From Candidatus Poribacteria bacterium (lineage in GTDB: Bacteria; Poribacteria; WGA-4E; WGA-3G): DNA of 36,132 nucleotides. Position numbers and translations under genes: made by a program. Where the stretch lies: NCBI GenBank assembly GCA_009839975.1, contig VXOP01000454.1:1-36132 (forward strand), read 5' to 3'. The notes beneath the pieces were generated by a model. It was not told the DNA's origin. It saw only the letters and a program-made list of their open reading frames with translations, and searched no databases. Every line of letters starts with the position of its first letter. Within the stretch, counting starts at the first letter, position 1. Shown one piece after another: positions 1 through 7,567 of this stretch.

Positions 1-56
1 GCATGATATACTATAACTAAAGTTCAACAGATGTGTTACGCATAGATGAAGTATGA

Positions 57-260
57 ACCAAAGAAGCCGCACACACAGTACTTGCTGAGAGACGCTTGTT
101 CAGCAAAGATACGAAGTGTCGGAATGCGACACTTGTGTCAGATGGTTATGAAGTAGTGTCAATGAATGTAATACCATCACAAGTGTCAAACATTTATGAA
201 GAAAAACAACGAGTGTTTCAAGAACTACTTGTTGAAATTTTACAAATCGATTGTAACTGA
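57..260 (+). pseudogene. possible degraded end of a coding sequence
   Basis: One frame stays open from just after a TGA at 54-56 to a TGA at 258-260. Its translation looks protein-like, including VSMNVIPSQVSNIYEEKQ followed by an amphipathic stretch ending in LQIDCN. There is no good start codon with a ribosome-binding site, and the frame is closed upstream, so this would be a gene relic. I do not recognise the family. A chance open frame is a serious alternative. Apart from the GTGTC motifs listed separately, nothing else is evident in the first 331 bases. Confidence 0.2.
114..187. promoter_or_regulatory. cluster of GTGTC motifs, possible operator
   Basis: GTGTC occurs four times, at 116-120, 135-139, 156-160 and 183-187. 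The second lies in the inverted pair GACAC-TT-GTGTC (128-139), and AAGTGTC (114-120) pairs with GACACTT (128-134). Spacing of about 20 bases between copies is compatible with helical phasing upstream of hisC. It overlaps the possible coding relic, so the pattern may be incidental. Confidence 0.2.
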
Positions 261-331
261 CTAAATATTGTAACGCTCACCATAAAGGATTAGAATCCTG
301 ATCATTAACACAATTTCACTATAGGAAAATC

Positions 332-1441
332 GTGAAGACATCTCAGAAAACATTAAAGCCGAATCCCGGCATAGAAACAATGGTCGCCTATCAAGGTGGC
401 AAACCAATTGAAGAAGTTAAACGCGAACTCGGTATATCTGATATTATAAAATTAGCATCAAATGAAAACCCTCTTGGACCTTCACCTTTAGCCATGCAGG
501 CTATTACAGAAAGTTCTAAACAGGTCAACTTTTATCCAGACGGTAACGCATATTATCTGAAAGCAGATTTAGCAAAGTATCTCGGTGTAAATGAAGATTA
601 TCTGATTTTAACAAACGGGTCAAATGAAGTGCTAACACTCGTCGGAGAAACATATCTTGGACCCGGCGATGAAGTCATATATGCAGAAGGTGCATTTGTT
701 GTCTACGAGCATGTCGCTCTGGTCTCAGGTGCAACATCCGTGGTTGTCCCAATGCAAAATGATACACACCATTTACCATCAATAGCAGAAGCAATTACGG
801 ATAAAACCAAAGTTATCTTTATAGCAAATCCGAACAATCCGACTGGAACTATGGTCACAGCAACGGATACAGCACATTTTATGGCACAAGTGCCTGAAGA
901 TGTGTTAGTCGTGTTTGATGAGGCATATTACGAATATGTTACACGATCAGACTACCCGCAAACCCTACCTTATGTGATGGAGGAACGTAATTTTATTATT
1001 ACGAGGACGTTTTCTAAGATATATGGACTCGCTGGCCTGCGGGTGGGATACGGTATAGCCAAACCCTCTCTGATTGCAACGATGAATCCTGTCCGTCAAC
1101 CCTTTAACTGCAACTTAATCGGACAAGCAGCTGCACGGGCAGCACTTCAGGATACAGATTATGTTAAGAAAAGTCGCGAACTAAACGCTGCAGGTAAAGT
1201 ATATCTATACGCTGAATTGGATAGATTAGGTCTCCGTTATATCAAGACTGAAGGCAATTTTATCATGGTGTTTGTCAATCAATCCGGCGCAGATTTCGCG
1301 AACGCAATGATGAAAAAGGGAGTCATTGTTCGTCAAATGGGCAGCTACGGCTACAATAATGCCATACGGGTCACAATCGGCAAACAAGAAAATAACGAAC
1401 GTTTCATTGAAGTACTCACACAACTTTTAGGTTCCAATTGA
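332..1441 (+). CDS. hisC: histidinol-phosphate aminotransferase
   Basis: A 369-aa fold-type I PLP aminotransferase. In histidine biosynthesis this family transfers an amino group between glutamate and imidazole-acetol phosphate in the cytoplasm. Visible signatures are LASNENPLGPS near residues 41-51, NPNNPTG at 166-172, FDEAYYEY near 195-202, and TFSKIYGLAGLRVGYG, where K229 is the expected Schiff-base lysine. The length is normal for HisC. The start is GTG, preceded by AGGAAAA about six bases upstream; no in-frame ATG lies closer to the family N-terminus. No other his gene is in the window, so an aromatic or broad-specificity aminotransferase role cannot be excluded. The stop codon is the first TGA of a short TGACAAC tandem repeat. 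Confidence 0.88.
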   Translation: MKTSQKTLKPNPGIETMVAYQGGKPIEEVKRELGISDIIKLASNENPLGPSPLAMQAITESSKQVNFYPDGNAYYLKADLAKYLGVNEDYLILTNGSNEVLTLVGETYLGPGDEVIYAEGAFVVYEHVALVSGATSVVVPMQNDTHHLPSIAEAITDKTKVIFIANPNNPTGTMVTATDTAHFMAQVPEDVLVVFDEAYYEYVTRSDYPQTLPYVMEERNFIITRTFSKIYGLAGLRVGYGIAKPSLIATMNPVRQPFNCNLIGQAAARAALQDTDYVKKSRELNAAGKVYLYAELDRLGLRYIKTEGNFIMVFVNQSGADFANAMMKKGVIVRQMGSYGYNNAIRVTIGKQENNERFIEVLTQLLGSN

Positions 1442-1461
1442 CAACTGACAACTGACAACTG
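1439..1461 (+). repeat. TGACAAC tandem repeat at the hisC stop
   Basis: Three perfect TGACAAC units followed by TGA begin exactly at the hisC stop codon. The repeat puts several in-frame or shifted TGA codons in a row, so slippage here would not extend HisC far. Confidence 0.85.
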
Positions 1462-1510
1462 AATACTAATTATGGTGAATTTAGATAATAATTACACACT
1501 TCATCCCCCG

Positions 1511-1535
1511 GTAGGTGCGATATCCTTATCGCACC
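1511..1535 (+). repeat. REP-like palindrome with GTAG head
   Basis: GTAG begins at 1511 and runs into a perfect 9-bp inverted repeat: GGTGCGATA (1514-1522), loop TCCT, TATCGCACC (1527-1535). It lies 45 bases before the ispG start. The organisation matches other palindromes in this window that begin with GTAG. Confidence 0.75.
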
Positions 1536-1580
1536 GTTGTTGACTGTGTAAATAATTCCATATTCTACAATACTATAAAA

Positions 1581-2702
1581 ATGAAAGAACTTATTCAAAT
1601 TGACAATAGAAAACGGACGCGAAAGATACAGGTAGGCACTGTTCCAATTGGCGGTGGCAATCCGATCTCCATTCAAACGATGACAACCACCTTGACACAC
1701 GATATTGATGCTACATTAGCACAGGTAGAAAGGTGTGCTGAAGCCGGGGCACAGATTGTCCGTGTCGCTGTACCAGAGGAAAAAGATGCGAAAGCACTCA
1801 GCGAATTAGTCAGACGTTCACCCGTGCCGATTGTATCTGATATTCACTTTAACTATAAATTCGCGCTTGCTGCTGTTGACGCGGGTGTGGCAAAAGTACG
1901 TATCAATCCGGGAAACATCGGGAACGAAAAACGCATTGCTGAGGTATTATCAGCTGCAAAATCTGCGAATATTCCTATTCGTATCGGTGTAAACGAAGGA
2001 TCGCTTGAAAAGGATCTATTGGAGAAATATCCGTCACCAACAGCAGCCGCATTGGTTGAGAGTGCAATGCGACATGTGAAAATCTGTGAAGATCACGATT
2101 TCACAAATATCGCTATCTCTGTCAAATCCAGCGACCCGATTCGGATGATAGAAGCAAACCGTATGCTCTCCGCGAAAGTTAACTATCCATTGCATCTTGG
2201 GGTGACAGAAGCAGGAACACCACGACGCGCACATGTGAAGTCAACACTCGGTATCGGCACGCTCTTATTGGAAGGTATCGGGGATACGATCCGTATCTCA
2301 ATAACAGGTGATCCTGTTGAAGAGGTTCTGACAGCGAAGGAACTGCTACGTGCCTTGGGAATGGCAGACAACATATTAGATGTTATCTCATGTCCGTTCT
2401 GTGGACGCGGTGACCCAGAGGCAGGATATGAAGATATCGTTGCCGCCGCAGAGGAACTGCTGGATAAAAACGGCATTGAGATGAAAATTGCTGTCATGGG
2501 GTGTGAAGTCAACGGTCCCGGTGAGACACGGAATGCAAAACTTGGTATCCATTTGGGTGGAAAGGAACTGGCTGTATTAAAAGTTAATGGCGAACGGGTA
2601 CGCACATTCCGAGGAAAAGACGAGGTGAATCCACAATTCTTAGCAAATGTCTTGTTAGAAGCAGCGCAAGAACTACAAGCATCTGAGAAAGCACCAAATT
2701 AG
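1581..2702 (+). CDS. ispG: 4-hydroxy-3-methylbut-2-enyl-diphosphate synthase (GcpE)
   Basis: A 373-aa cytoplasmic iron-sulfur enzyme of the MEP isoprenoid pathway; it converts methylerythritol cyclodiphosphate to HMBPP. The N-terminal part is the TIM-barrel domain (IQTMTTTLTHDIDATL, VPIVSDIHFNYKFAL, VRINPGNIG). The C-terminal domain has the [4Fe-4S] ligands CPFCGR (C271, C274) and GCEVNGPGE (C308, E315). The frame is open upstream to 1515, but that extension starts inside a palindromic repeat and would add 22 residues unlike GcpE. The ATG at 1581 gives the normal N-terminus, although its ribosome-binding site is weak. No other MEP-pathway gene is nearby, so it appears to stand alone. Confidence 0.95.
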   Translation: MKELIQIDNRKRTRKIQVGTVPIGGGNPISIQTMTTTLTHDIDATLAQVERCAEAGAQIVRVAVPEEKDAKALSELVRRSPVPIVSDIHFNYKFALAAVDAGVAKVRINPGNIGNEKRIAEVLSAAKSANIPIRIGVNEGSLEKDLLEKYPSPTAAALVESAMRHVKICEDHDFTNIAISVKSSDPIRMIEANRMLSAKVNYPLHLGVTEAGTPRRAHVKSTLGIGTLLLEGIGDTIRISITGDPVEEVLTAKELLRALGMADNILDVISCPFCGRGDPEAGYEDIVAAAEELLDKNGIEMKIAVMGCEVNGPGETRNAKLGIHLGGKELAVLKVNGERVRTFRGKDEVNPQFLANVLLEAAQELQASEKAPN

Positions 2703-2735
2703 GGTAAAGTCTAAAAACACGTTGACGCCTCTTCT

Positions 2736-2798
2736 GTAGGAGGGAACTCCGATTCCCGGCTATCAGATGTTCAGTCGGGAATCGGAGTTCCCTCCTAC
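2736..2798. repeat. paired REP-like inverted repeat (BIME-like)
   Basis: Two arms of 24 bp (2735-2758 and 2776-2799) are exact reverse complements separated by 17 bases. Each arm starts, on its own strand, with GTAG and contains a smaller hairpin, GGGAA-ctccga-TTCCC. Two GTAG-headed hairpins in opposite orientation is the layout of bacterial interspersed mosaic elements. It sits between ispG and the next gene and could also act as a transcription terminator, although no U-tract follows. Confidence 0.85.
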
Positions 2799-2805
2799 AA
2801 GTCCT

Positions 2806-2833
2806 ATGTCAAGTTAACTGTACTCACTATAAT
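2806..2833 (+). promoter_or_regulatory. sigma70-like promoter for the 2865 gene
   Basis: A perfect TATAAT lies at 2828-2833 with ATGTCA (4 of 6 matches to TTGACA) at 2806-2811, spacing 16. The start codon follows 32 bases later, with AAGGAG at 2849-2854. Confidence 0.5.
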
Positions 2834-2864
2834 TTAGCGAAACTACATAAGGAGTATAAGAAAC

Positions 2865-3794
2865 ATGAAGATTGTATCTCTTCTCACATCAATATTCGTA
2901 ATAGGTATACTGTTGATGATTACAACAGGTTTTGAAGATGACAAAACTAAGGTGGAAGAAGACAAAAAACCAGAAGCACCCGAAGGGATGGTCCTGATTC
3001 CTGCAGGTGAGTTTCTCATGGGAAGTAATAACTACAAAGACGAGGAAAGACCTGTTCACAAAGTCTACGTTGATGCATTCTATATGGATATACACGAGGT
3101 GACCGTGGGTGAATACAAAAAGTTTGTCGCTGCGACAGGCTATCAACCACTGCGTTCTGTGGTAGCAACTTATTCACCTACCGATAATCATCCTGCCGTC
3201 TGTCTAAGCTGGCATGATGCGATGGCGTATGCCAAATGGGCTGGTAAGCGACTACCGACAGAAGCTGAATGGGAAAAGGCAGCACGCGGAGGATTGCAAG
3301 GTAAAATGTATCCATGGGGGAACGATGTTCCAGATGGTTCACAATGTAATTTCTCTGATAGAAACTCAGGTAAAAATAATGCAGACATGTTTGTAGATGA
3401 CGGTTTCAGATGGAATGCACCTGTGGGAAGCTACCAACCGAATCCTTACGGTCTCCACGATATGGCAGGGAACGTGTGGGAATGGTGTCTTGATGCACAT
3501 GATCCTTCCTTTTATTCAAAATCCCCGTATAAGAATCCAGTGTTAGGTGCAACCGCAGTTGACTGGTTTGAAAATAATCTCATTTTACCGAGCAAGGAGG
3601 CTATGGCAAGCACAAACAACATCGAATGGATCATTGAAAACGCAGAAACTATTGCTTCAAATCGTGTGTTACGTGGCGGCTCCCGCGCCTGTACTGCCAT
3701 CGTTGTACGCGTATCACTCCGCAACAGTGAGTCTGCAATAACCAGGTATTACAACGATTTCGGGGTACGTTGTGTAAAAGATGTCGAGCCTTAG
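2865..3794 (+). CDS. secreted FGE/SUMF1-like protein lacking one active-site cysteine
   Basis: 309 aa. The N-terminus (MKIVSLLTSIFVIGILLMIT) is a signal peptide or anchor, followed by a charged linker. From about residue 40 there is a complete formylglycine-generating-enzyme sulfatase domain: GMVLIPAGEFLMGS, HEVTVGEYKKF, RLPTEAEWEKAARGG, YPWGN, GLHDMAGNVWEWCLD and VLRGGSRAC. True FGEs use two cysteines five residues apart after RGGS. Here the first is C276 but the second position is V281, so sulfatase activation by the known mechanism is unlikely. Other members of this fold (EgtB-, PvdO- and kinase-associated types) have different roles, so the substrate is unknown. The start has a strong AAGGAG site. 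It is 10 bases upstream of a membrane glycosyltransferase, suggesting one operon. Confidence 0.8.
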   Translation: MKIVSLLTSIFVIGILLMITTGFEDDKTKVEEDKKPEAPEGMVLIPAGEFLMGSNNYKDEERPVHKVYVDAFYMDIHEVTVGEYKKFVAATGYQPLRSVVATYSPTDNHPAVCLSWHDAMAYAKWAGKRLPTEAEWEKAARGGLQGKMYPWGNDVPDGSQCNFSDRNSGKNNADMFVDDGFRWNAPVGSYQPNPYGLHDMAGNVWEWCLDAHDPSFYSKSPYKNPVLGATAVDWFENNLILPSKEAMASTNNIEWIIENAETIASNRVLRGGSRACTAIVVRVSLRNSESAITRYYNDFGVRCVKDVEP

Positions 3795-3804
3795 GTTGTA
3801 AATA

Positions 3805-5325
3805 ATGCGTCATCTGCAAAAAGCGATCCGATCAATTGTCGGACAAACTGCTATCATCGCGCTATTTTTTCTGTTTTATCATATAATACTGAAATACATC
3901 ATGCGCGAAACTGGACTGGACCTCGGTGCAGTCAACTATGCTCACCACTTCGTTCCACTCTATGCCTCTCCCGAATTCAGTGTTAGTTTCTGGTTACTTC
4001 CTGCACTAATTGTATGTATCGGATTCTTATTCCTGTGCTACAAATTTCTAAAGCTTAGCCTACTACCCGACAACATTAACTCGCGCACCCTAATCACAAT
4101 AGCAATTGTATGTTTCATCGCTATAAATATTAGTGTAGCATTGATTGATGGATATCATGAAATACCAACGGAAACTGATACAGAACAGATTTTAAAGCTA
4201 TATGAACCCTATACCCGTTCAGGTCAGGAATACTATGCTGATGTGCCATTTATAGATGAAATGGGTCTAAGGGTATTTCTCAGAGATTTTACCAATCGCG
4301 AACTCTTCGATCATCTTTCTGGTCACACCCGAACACATCCCCCCGGCGGCGTAGTTTTCCTATGGCTTGTCAGTAAGATTTTCGGTTATAATCTCGTGTC
4401 TACATCGTTGCTATCAATACTCTTTACGGCACTCACGGTAATCCCATTCTACAAACTTGCAGAACGTCTTTACGATAAGAAAGTAGCACTCTACGCGCTT
4501 CTGCTGTTTCTCATTACGCCTAACTTCGTGATGTTCACAACGACATCAATGGATGGCCCCTTTAGTGTATTTCCGATCCTCAGTCTGTATCTGTTCTACG
4601 AAGCGAGAAAACGAGAAACGGACCCCACCATCCCGTTAGACCTATTCAGACCTTATAGCTTTCTCACTGGTATTAGTCTTGCACTTGGCATGTTCATGAC
4701 GTATTCCACCGTAGTCATAGGTGTCTTTTTATGCGTCATCCCTTTATTAGAACGGAAGCGATTCGTGCAATACCTGAAGATGTTGGCTTTTGCGGCGATA
4801 GGTTTTATCGGATTCTATTTTATACTGTATGTATTGACAGGTTTCCAACCGTTTGAGGCACTTTGGCTATCCATCAAAAAGGACGAAAGAGGGATGGGAA
4901 CTGGGTATGAAAGCATCAACAGATATTTACATCTGAGTTTCGCAAACCTATTTGCTTTCCTAATTGGTGTAGGAATTCCTATAACGACTGTATGGTTACG
5001 ACAAATGGTTAAGACTGTCAAGGATTGGAAACAGAACTCTGTTTTAACAGAGAATGAAAACAGTGAAGAACGTAGATCGTGGCTATTACGTACAGAAGAA
5101 TCCGACACATTCAACATCGGATTCCTGATGACACTTCTCTTCTTTACATTCTCAACGTTGTTTACGATGGAAGTAGAACGGATTTGGATCTTTATGGTAC
5201 CGTTCTTTGTTATACCAGTAGCGAAATACCTTACAGAACGCCCTCGTTCCGATTTTTTCTGGGTCTCAGGAATGTTAGTGCTTCAGTTAATTCTTATGGA
5301 GGTATTACTAAATACATATTGGTAA
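3805..5325 (+). CDS. GT39/ArnT-like polytopic membrane glycosyltransferase
   Basis: A 506-aa integral membrane protein with roughly ten hydrophobic segments, beginning at about residue 12 (IVGQTAIIALFFLFYHIIL). Between residues 165 and 260 it has the dolichol-phosphate-mannose-transferase-like arrangement: a soluble loop ending in HLSGHTRTHPPGGVVFLWL, then a helix series with LYDKKVALYALLLFLITPNF and TTTSMDGPF. The family moves a sugar from a polyprenyl-phosphate donor to a protein or lipid acceptor on the outer face of the membrane. No acidic motif can be assigned to a particular donor. It follows the FGE-like gene by 10 bases and has a weak ribosome-binding site, consistent with translational coupling. 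uppP, which recycles the polyprenyl carrier, lies 1.4 kb downstream on the opposite strand. Confidence 0.7.
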   Translation: MRHLQKAIRSIVGQTAIIALFFLFYHIILKYIMRETGLDLGAVNYAHHFVPLYASPEFSVSFWLLPALIVCIGFLFLCYKFLKLSLLPDNINSRTLITIAIVCFIAINISVALIDGYHEIPTETDTEQILKLYEPYTRSGQEYYADVPFIDEMGLRVFLRDFTNRELFDHLSGHTRTHPPGGVVFLWLVSKIFGYNLVSTSLLSILFTALTVIPFYKLAERLYDKKVALYALLLFLITPNFVMFTTTSMDGPFSVFPILSLYLFYEARKRETDPTIPLDLFRPYSFLTGISLALGMFMTYSTVVIGVFLCVIPLLERKRFVQYLKMLAFAAIGFIGFYFILYVLTGFQPFEALWLSIKKDERGMGTGYESINRYLHLSFANLFAFLIGVGIPITTVWLRQMVKTVKDWKQNSVLTENENSEERRSWLLRTEESDTFNIGFLMTLLFFTFSTLFTMEVERIWIFMVPFFVIPVAKYLTERPRSDFFWVSGMLVLQLILMEVLLNTYW

Positions 5326-5332
5326 ATTATCC

Positions 5333-5356
5333 GTAGCACATTCATCCTGATTGTGC
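5333..5356 (+). repeat. REP-like GTAGCACA palindrome, copy 1
   Basis: GTAG followed by an imperfect hairpin GCACA-t-TCA-tcc-TGA-t-TGTGC. It starts eight bases after the glycosyltransferase stop codon. Two further copies lie within 230 bases. Confidence 0.75.
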
Positions 5357-5412
5357 CTAACACACTTCAGCCACCATTACCCTCTCTACCAATCAAACAG
5401 CGTGATATATCT

Positions 5413-5436
5413 GTAGCACATTCATCTTGATTGTGC
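5413..5436 (+). repeat. REP-like GTAGCACA palindrome, copy 2
   Basis: Same orientation as copy 1 and identical except for one loop base (tct instead of tcc). It pairs with the inverted copy at 5535-5561. Confidence 0.8.
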
Positions 5437-5534
5437 TTCTTTGGACAACAACCATCTTTCAATGCATCTCTCTGAATAACATTGATAAGACCCAATGCTG
5501 AGCAGAAACATTATCGCGTAGGGGGACCAGCTTC

Positions 5535-5561
5535 GTAGCACAATCAAGATGAATGTGCTAC
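5535..5561 (-). repeat. REP-like GTAGCACA palindrome, copy 3, inverted
   Basis: Reverse complement of copy 2, extended by three bases so that both strands read GTAGCACA at the 5' end. Copies 2 and 3 form an inverted pair, the BIME arrangement. Apart from these copies, nothing recognisable lies in 5357-5551. Confidence 0.8.
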
Positions 5562-5647
5562 GGTTTGATAACGCCAAATTCTAAGCAGATACTTTCTTGA
5601 GCAGTATGACGTTCATCATGACGTCAGGCCAAAAACTTTACACACCC
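5552..5647 (+). repeat. ~95 bp direct repeat, copy A
   Basis: This block, from AATGTGCTACGGTTT through TTCATCATGACGTCA to CCAAAAACTTTACACACCC, recurs at 6572-6661 with a few substitutions and a short deletion. The two copies bracket about 925 bases. Its left edge is the last half of a GTAGCACA palindrome, so the repeat boundary lies inside a REP-like element. Confidence 0.8.
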
Positions 5648-5903
5648 TAGTTCACTTTGTCTATTGACATAAAATGTGAAGTCCTATAGACTTTACATAA
5701 GGTGTTAGAAATATACTTTTGGAGTGTGTTACACCTGGGCACGCTGCCCCTTTCGGGGCGCGCCGATAGTGCTAACTGTTACAAAAGCACGATCAGCGCG
5801 TAGCACTGCCATAGAGTAAGTATGACAGGGCTGGTTTGCATGTTTAACACAAACAGAGGCTTGTTGCAATCATAAACATGGTAACGGATGTGTAAAGTTT
5901 TGG
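5629..5903. mobile_element. MITE-like segment bounded by inverted repeats
   Basis: CCAAAAACTTTACACACCC (5629-5647) faces its near-exact reverse complement GGATGTGTAAAGTTTTGG (5886-5903); the arms differ by one indel and one base. The ~275 bases between have no credible ORF but contain a GC-rich hairpin GCCCC-tttc-GGGGC near 5749-5761. A third copy of the left arm lies alone at 6643-6661. This suggests a non-autonomous element, with its transposase elsewhere. No target-site duplication could be assigned. Confidence 0.4.
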
Positions 5904-5918
5904 TTACATTGCAGCAAT

Positions 5919-6128
5919 TTAAGGATGTTCCCAGGCCGGTAGGTGCATAAAGTTCTCGTCCAATAGAGATCTGAAATTAACAATCTCCTCTGTCCTTAGC
6001 TTATAGAGCACCTGATGATTGCTAAAATACCTTGAAATTACCAAAAAACCCTTCCGCGCCCATCTGTGTAACTGGCGTGTTCTCCGCGTAATCCGAGATT
6101 CTGAAAAATTCGTGTCCAGTTCCCCCAA
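5919..6128 (-). CDS. small hypothetical protein (69 aa)
   Basis: An unrecognised basic protein rich in Arg, Leu and Phe with no signal peptide or membrane segment; segments include RITRRTRQLHRWARKGF and VNFRSLLDENFMHLP. It lies between a MITE-like segment and a strong promoter that fires in the opposite direction. The start has a purine run (GGGGGAACTGG overlaps it) but no clean Shine-Dalgarno site. It may be a real small gene, a fragment of an older gene, or a chance frame. The residue mix looks more protein-like than most shadow frames here. Confidence 0.3.
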   Translation of the reverse strand: MGELDTNFSESRITRRTRQLHRWARKGFLVISRYFSNHQVLYKLRTEEIVNFRSLLDENFMHLPAWEHP

Positions 6129-6176
6129 ACTAATTTACAAAAAATATAAAAAATATACAATTTCGTGGTTTTTAAC

Positions 6177-6205
6177 TTGACAACGCTTTATGTCTGTGTT
6201 ATAAT
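6177..6205 (+). promoter_or_regulatory. perfect-consensus sigma70 promoter
   Basis: TTGACA at 6177-6182, a 17-base spacer, and TATAAT at 6200-6205: both hexamers exact and the spacing optimal. The flanking DNA is very AT-rich (6130-6175), resembling an UP element. It points at the 57-aa ORF at 6265. It is the best promoter I found in the window, although it sits in an apparent gap. Confidence 0.8.
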
Positions 6206-6264
6206 ACAATTCACGACATCGTTGTTACTCTACATATCACAATTTACTAAGAGAGAAATCTTAC

Positions 6265-6438
6265 ATGCATATTTACAACCGAACAGCATACAATCCTAAC
6301 CTGAACGCACGTCACAGAGCACAAGTCTTAAATGACAGAATCTTACACTTTACTATAACTCAATTAGCAACAGAACGAACAGAAATGAAAATATTACAGT
6401 GTGATAACAAACACATTTTTTTGAGGATCCGATTCTAA
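6265..6438 (+). CDS. 57-aa hypothetical protein behind the strong promoter
   Basis: An ATG at 6265 opens a 57-codon frame ending in TAA at 6436-6438. The product begins MHIYNRTAYNPNLNARHRAQ, is basic, and has no signal peptide or membrane span. GAGAGAAA at 6251-6258 lies about six bases upstream as a possible ribosome-binding site. The start is about 50 bases after the expected transcription start of the promoter at 6177-6205, and a hairpin follows at 6483-6514, so promoter, ORF and hairpin form a complete small unit of about 300 bases. I recognise no family. The alternative is that the transcript is a non-coding RNA and the ORF is incidental. Confidence 0.4.
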   Translation: MHIYNRTAYNPNLNARHRAQVLNDRILHFTITQLATERTEMKILQCDNKHIFLRIRF

Positions 6439-6482
6439 CCCTAATGAAACCATACAATCACTGGTCTAAAAGCCAATTTACC

Positions 6483-6514
6483 AATGTTACGAACTGTAAG
6501 AAATTCGTAACATT
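6483..6514 (+). terminator. hairpin downstream of the 57-aa ORF
   Basis: A perfect 11-bp inverted repeat, AATGTTACGAA (6483-6493) and TTCGTAACATT (6504-6514), with a 10-base loop, followed by TTTATAAG. The stem is GC-poor for an intrinsic terminator, so it could instead be an operator or RNA-stabilising stem. Confidence 0.45.
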
Positions 6515-6571
6515 TTATAAGAATGAAAATTAACATATAGTTACAAGAAATACATAATGAATTTGCGGTAA

Positions 6572-6661
6572 AATGTGCTACGGTTTAATAACACTAAATT
6601 CTGAGCAGATACTTTTTTGTGCAGGTTCATCATGACGTCAGTCCAAAAACTTTACACACCC
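6572..6661 (+). repeat. ~90 bp direct repeat, copy B
   Basis: Second copy of the block at 5552-5647, with the same order of motifs: ATGTGCTACGGTTT, GAGCAGATACTTT, TTCATCATGACGTCA and CCAAAAACTTTACACACCC. It ends about 60 bases before the end of uppP. Confidence 0.8.
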
Positions 6662-6720
6662 ATTATTTCGTCCGTCGGGTAGAGGAACGCCATTAAAATA
6701 TTAAACTCGCGACATGTTGC

Positions 6721-7560
6721 TTACAGGATTATCTCAATTAAGAGAGAAACAAGTCCTAAAACAATACAGTAATATGTAAATAGCGAAAACTGCCCACGGT
6801 TTAGCACAACCAAAAGCAGACGTAAAGCGATATAACCAACGACAAATGCCGTTAACATGCCTGCACCTAAAATATATAACGGCATTGAAGTATCTGCTAT
6901 ATCCGGAATCTTTAACGCGACCGCACCAAGTATGGCAGGAATTGACAAAAGGAAGGAATACTCAGCAGCAAGTTTAGCAGGTATTCCCAACAACAACGCG
7001 ATTGAAATTGTTGATCCGGATCGAGAGATACCGGGTGTGATAGCACATCCTTGTGCTATACCGATCAATGGTGCATGCCACGATTTAATCCTTTTAGATG
7101 AAATTTCTAAATTATTCACATCTTCTCTACGTAGTCTTGGCAACTGAAGTATAACACCCGTAAGGATTAACATGATACTTACGAAAACAACTTCCTCAAA
7201 GAAAGACTCCAATTGCGTCTTAAACAGAACAGCGATAATACCCGTAGGGATAGAACCCAGTAGAATCAACCCAATAAATCTAAGTTCATGAGAAGAATTT
7301 AACGTAGTGCTTGGGTTGCGAAAGAACGTTTTTGATGTCAGTGTTGAAATGCTGCCTGATGCCAATCGTCCTATCGCACCACGGTAAACGACAATAATTG
7401 CAGCTAATGTACCAACATGTAGCATCACATCAAAAAAGACCAACGGTTCTTTCAGGCCAAGGAAATGTTGTGCTAAGACAAGGTGGCCTGAACTGCTTAC
7501 AGGTAGAAATTCGGTCAATCCTTGTAGTATGCCAAGGAGTATTGCTTCAAGAAGTGTCAT
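6721..7560 (-). CDS. uppP: undecaprenyl-diphosphatase (BacA family)
   Basis: A 279-aa polytopic membrane enzyme that dephosphorylates undecaprenyl diphosphate, recycling the lipid carrier for peptidoglycan and other cell-surface glycans; in some bacteria it confers bacitracin resistance. Both family motifs are present: GLTEFLPVSSSGHLVLA (catalytic E17, H26 region) and ITPGISRSGSTI with R180. Length and hydrophobic pattern are normal. The ATG at 7558-7560 is only seven bases from a TATAAT -10 box, so the mRNA may be nearly leaderless. No gene follows it in the same direction within 1.3 kb. Confidence 0.95.
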   Translation of the reverse strand: MTLLEAILLGILQGLTEFLPVSSSGHLVLAQHFLGLKEPLVFFDVMLHVGTLAAIIVVYRGAIGRLASGSISTLTSKTFFRNPSTTLNSSHELRFIGLILLGSIPTGIIAVLFKTQLESFFEEVVFVSIMLILTGVILQLPRLRREDVNNLEISSKRIKSWHAPLIGIAQGCAITPGISRSGSTISIALLLGIPAKLAAEYSFLLSIPAILGAVALKIPDIADTSMPLYILGAGMLTAFVVGYIALRLLLVVLNRGQFSLFTYYCIVLGLVSLLIEIIL

Positions 7561-7567
7561 AGTCTAT

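Noticed and set aside
1515-1580. 22-residue N-terminal extension of ispG
   Set aside because: It starts inside a palindromic repeat and gives residues unlike GcpE; the ATG at 1581 matches the family start.
2183-2605. 140-aa minus-strand open frame inside ispG
   Set aside because: It lies opposite a well-supported ispG and its translation is low-complexity Ser/Pro-rich, typical of a shadow frame.
5936-5946. GGTAGGTGC stretch resembling the REP-like element at 1511
   Set aside because: It shares the first bases only; no hairpin follows, so I do not count it as a REP copy.
5326-6720. CRISPR array considered for the repeat-rich gap
   Set aside because: Repeats are few, of different lengths and in both orientations; there is no regular repeat-spacer pattern.
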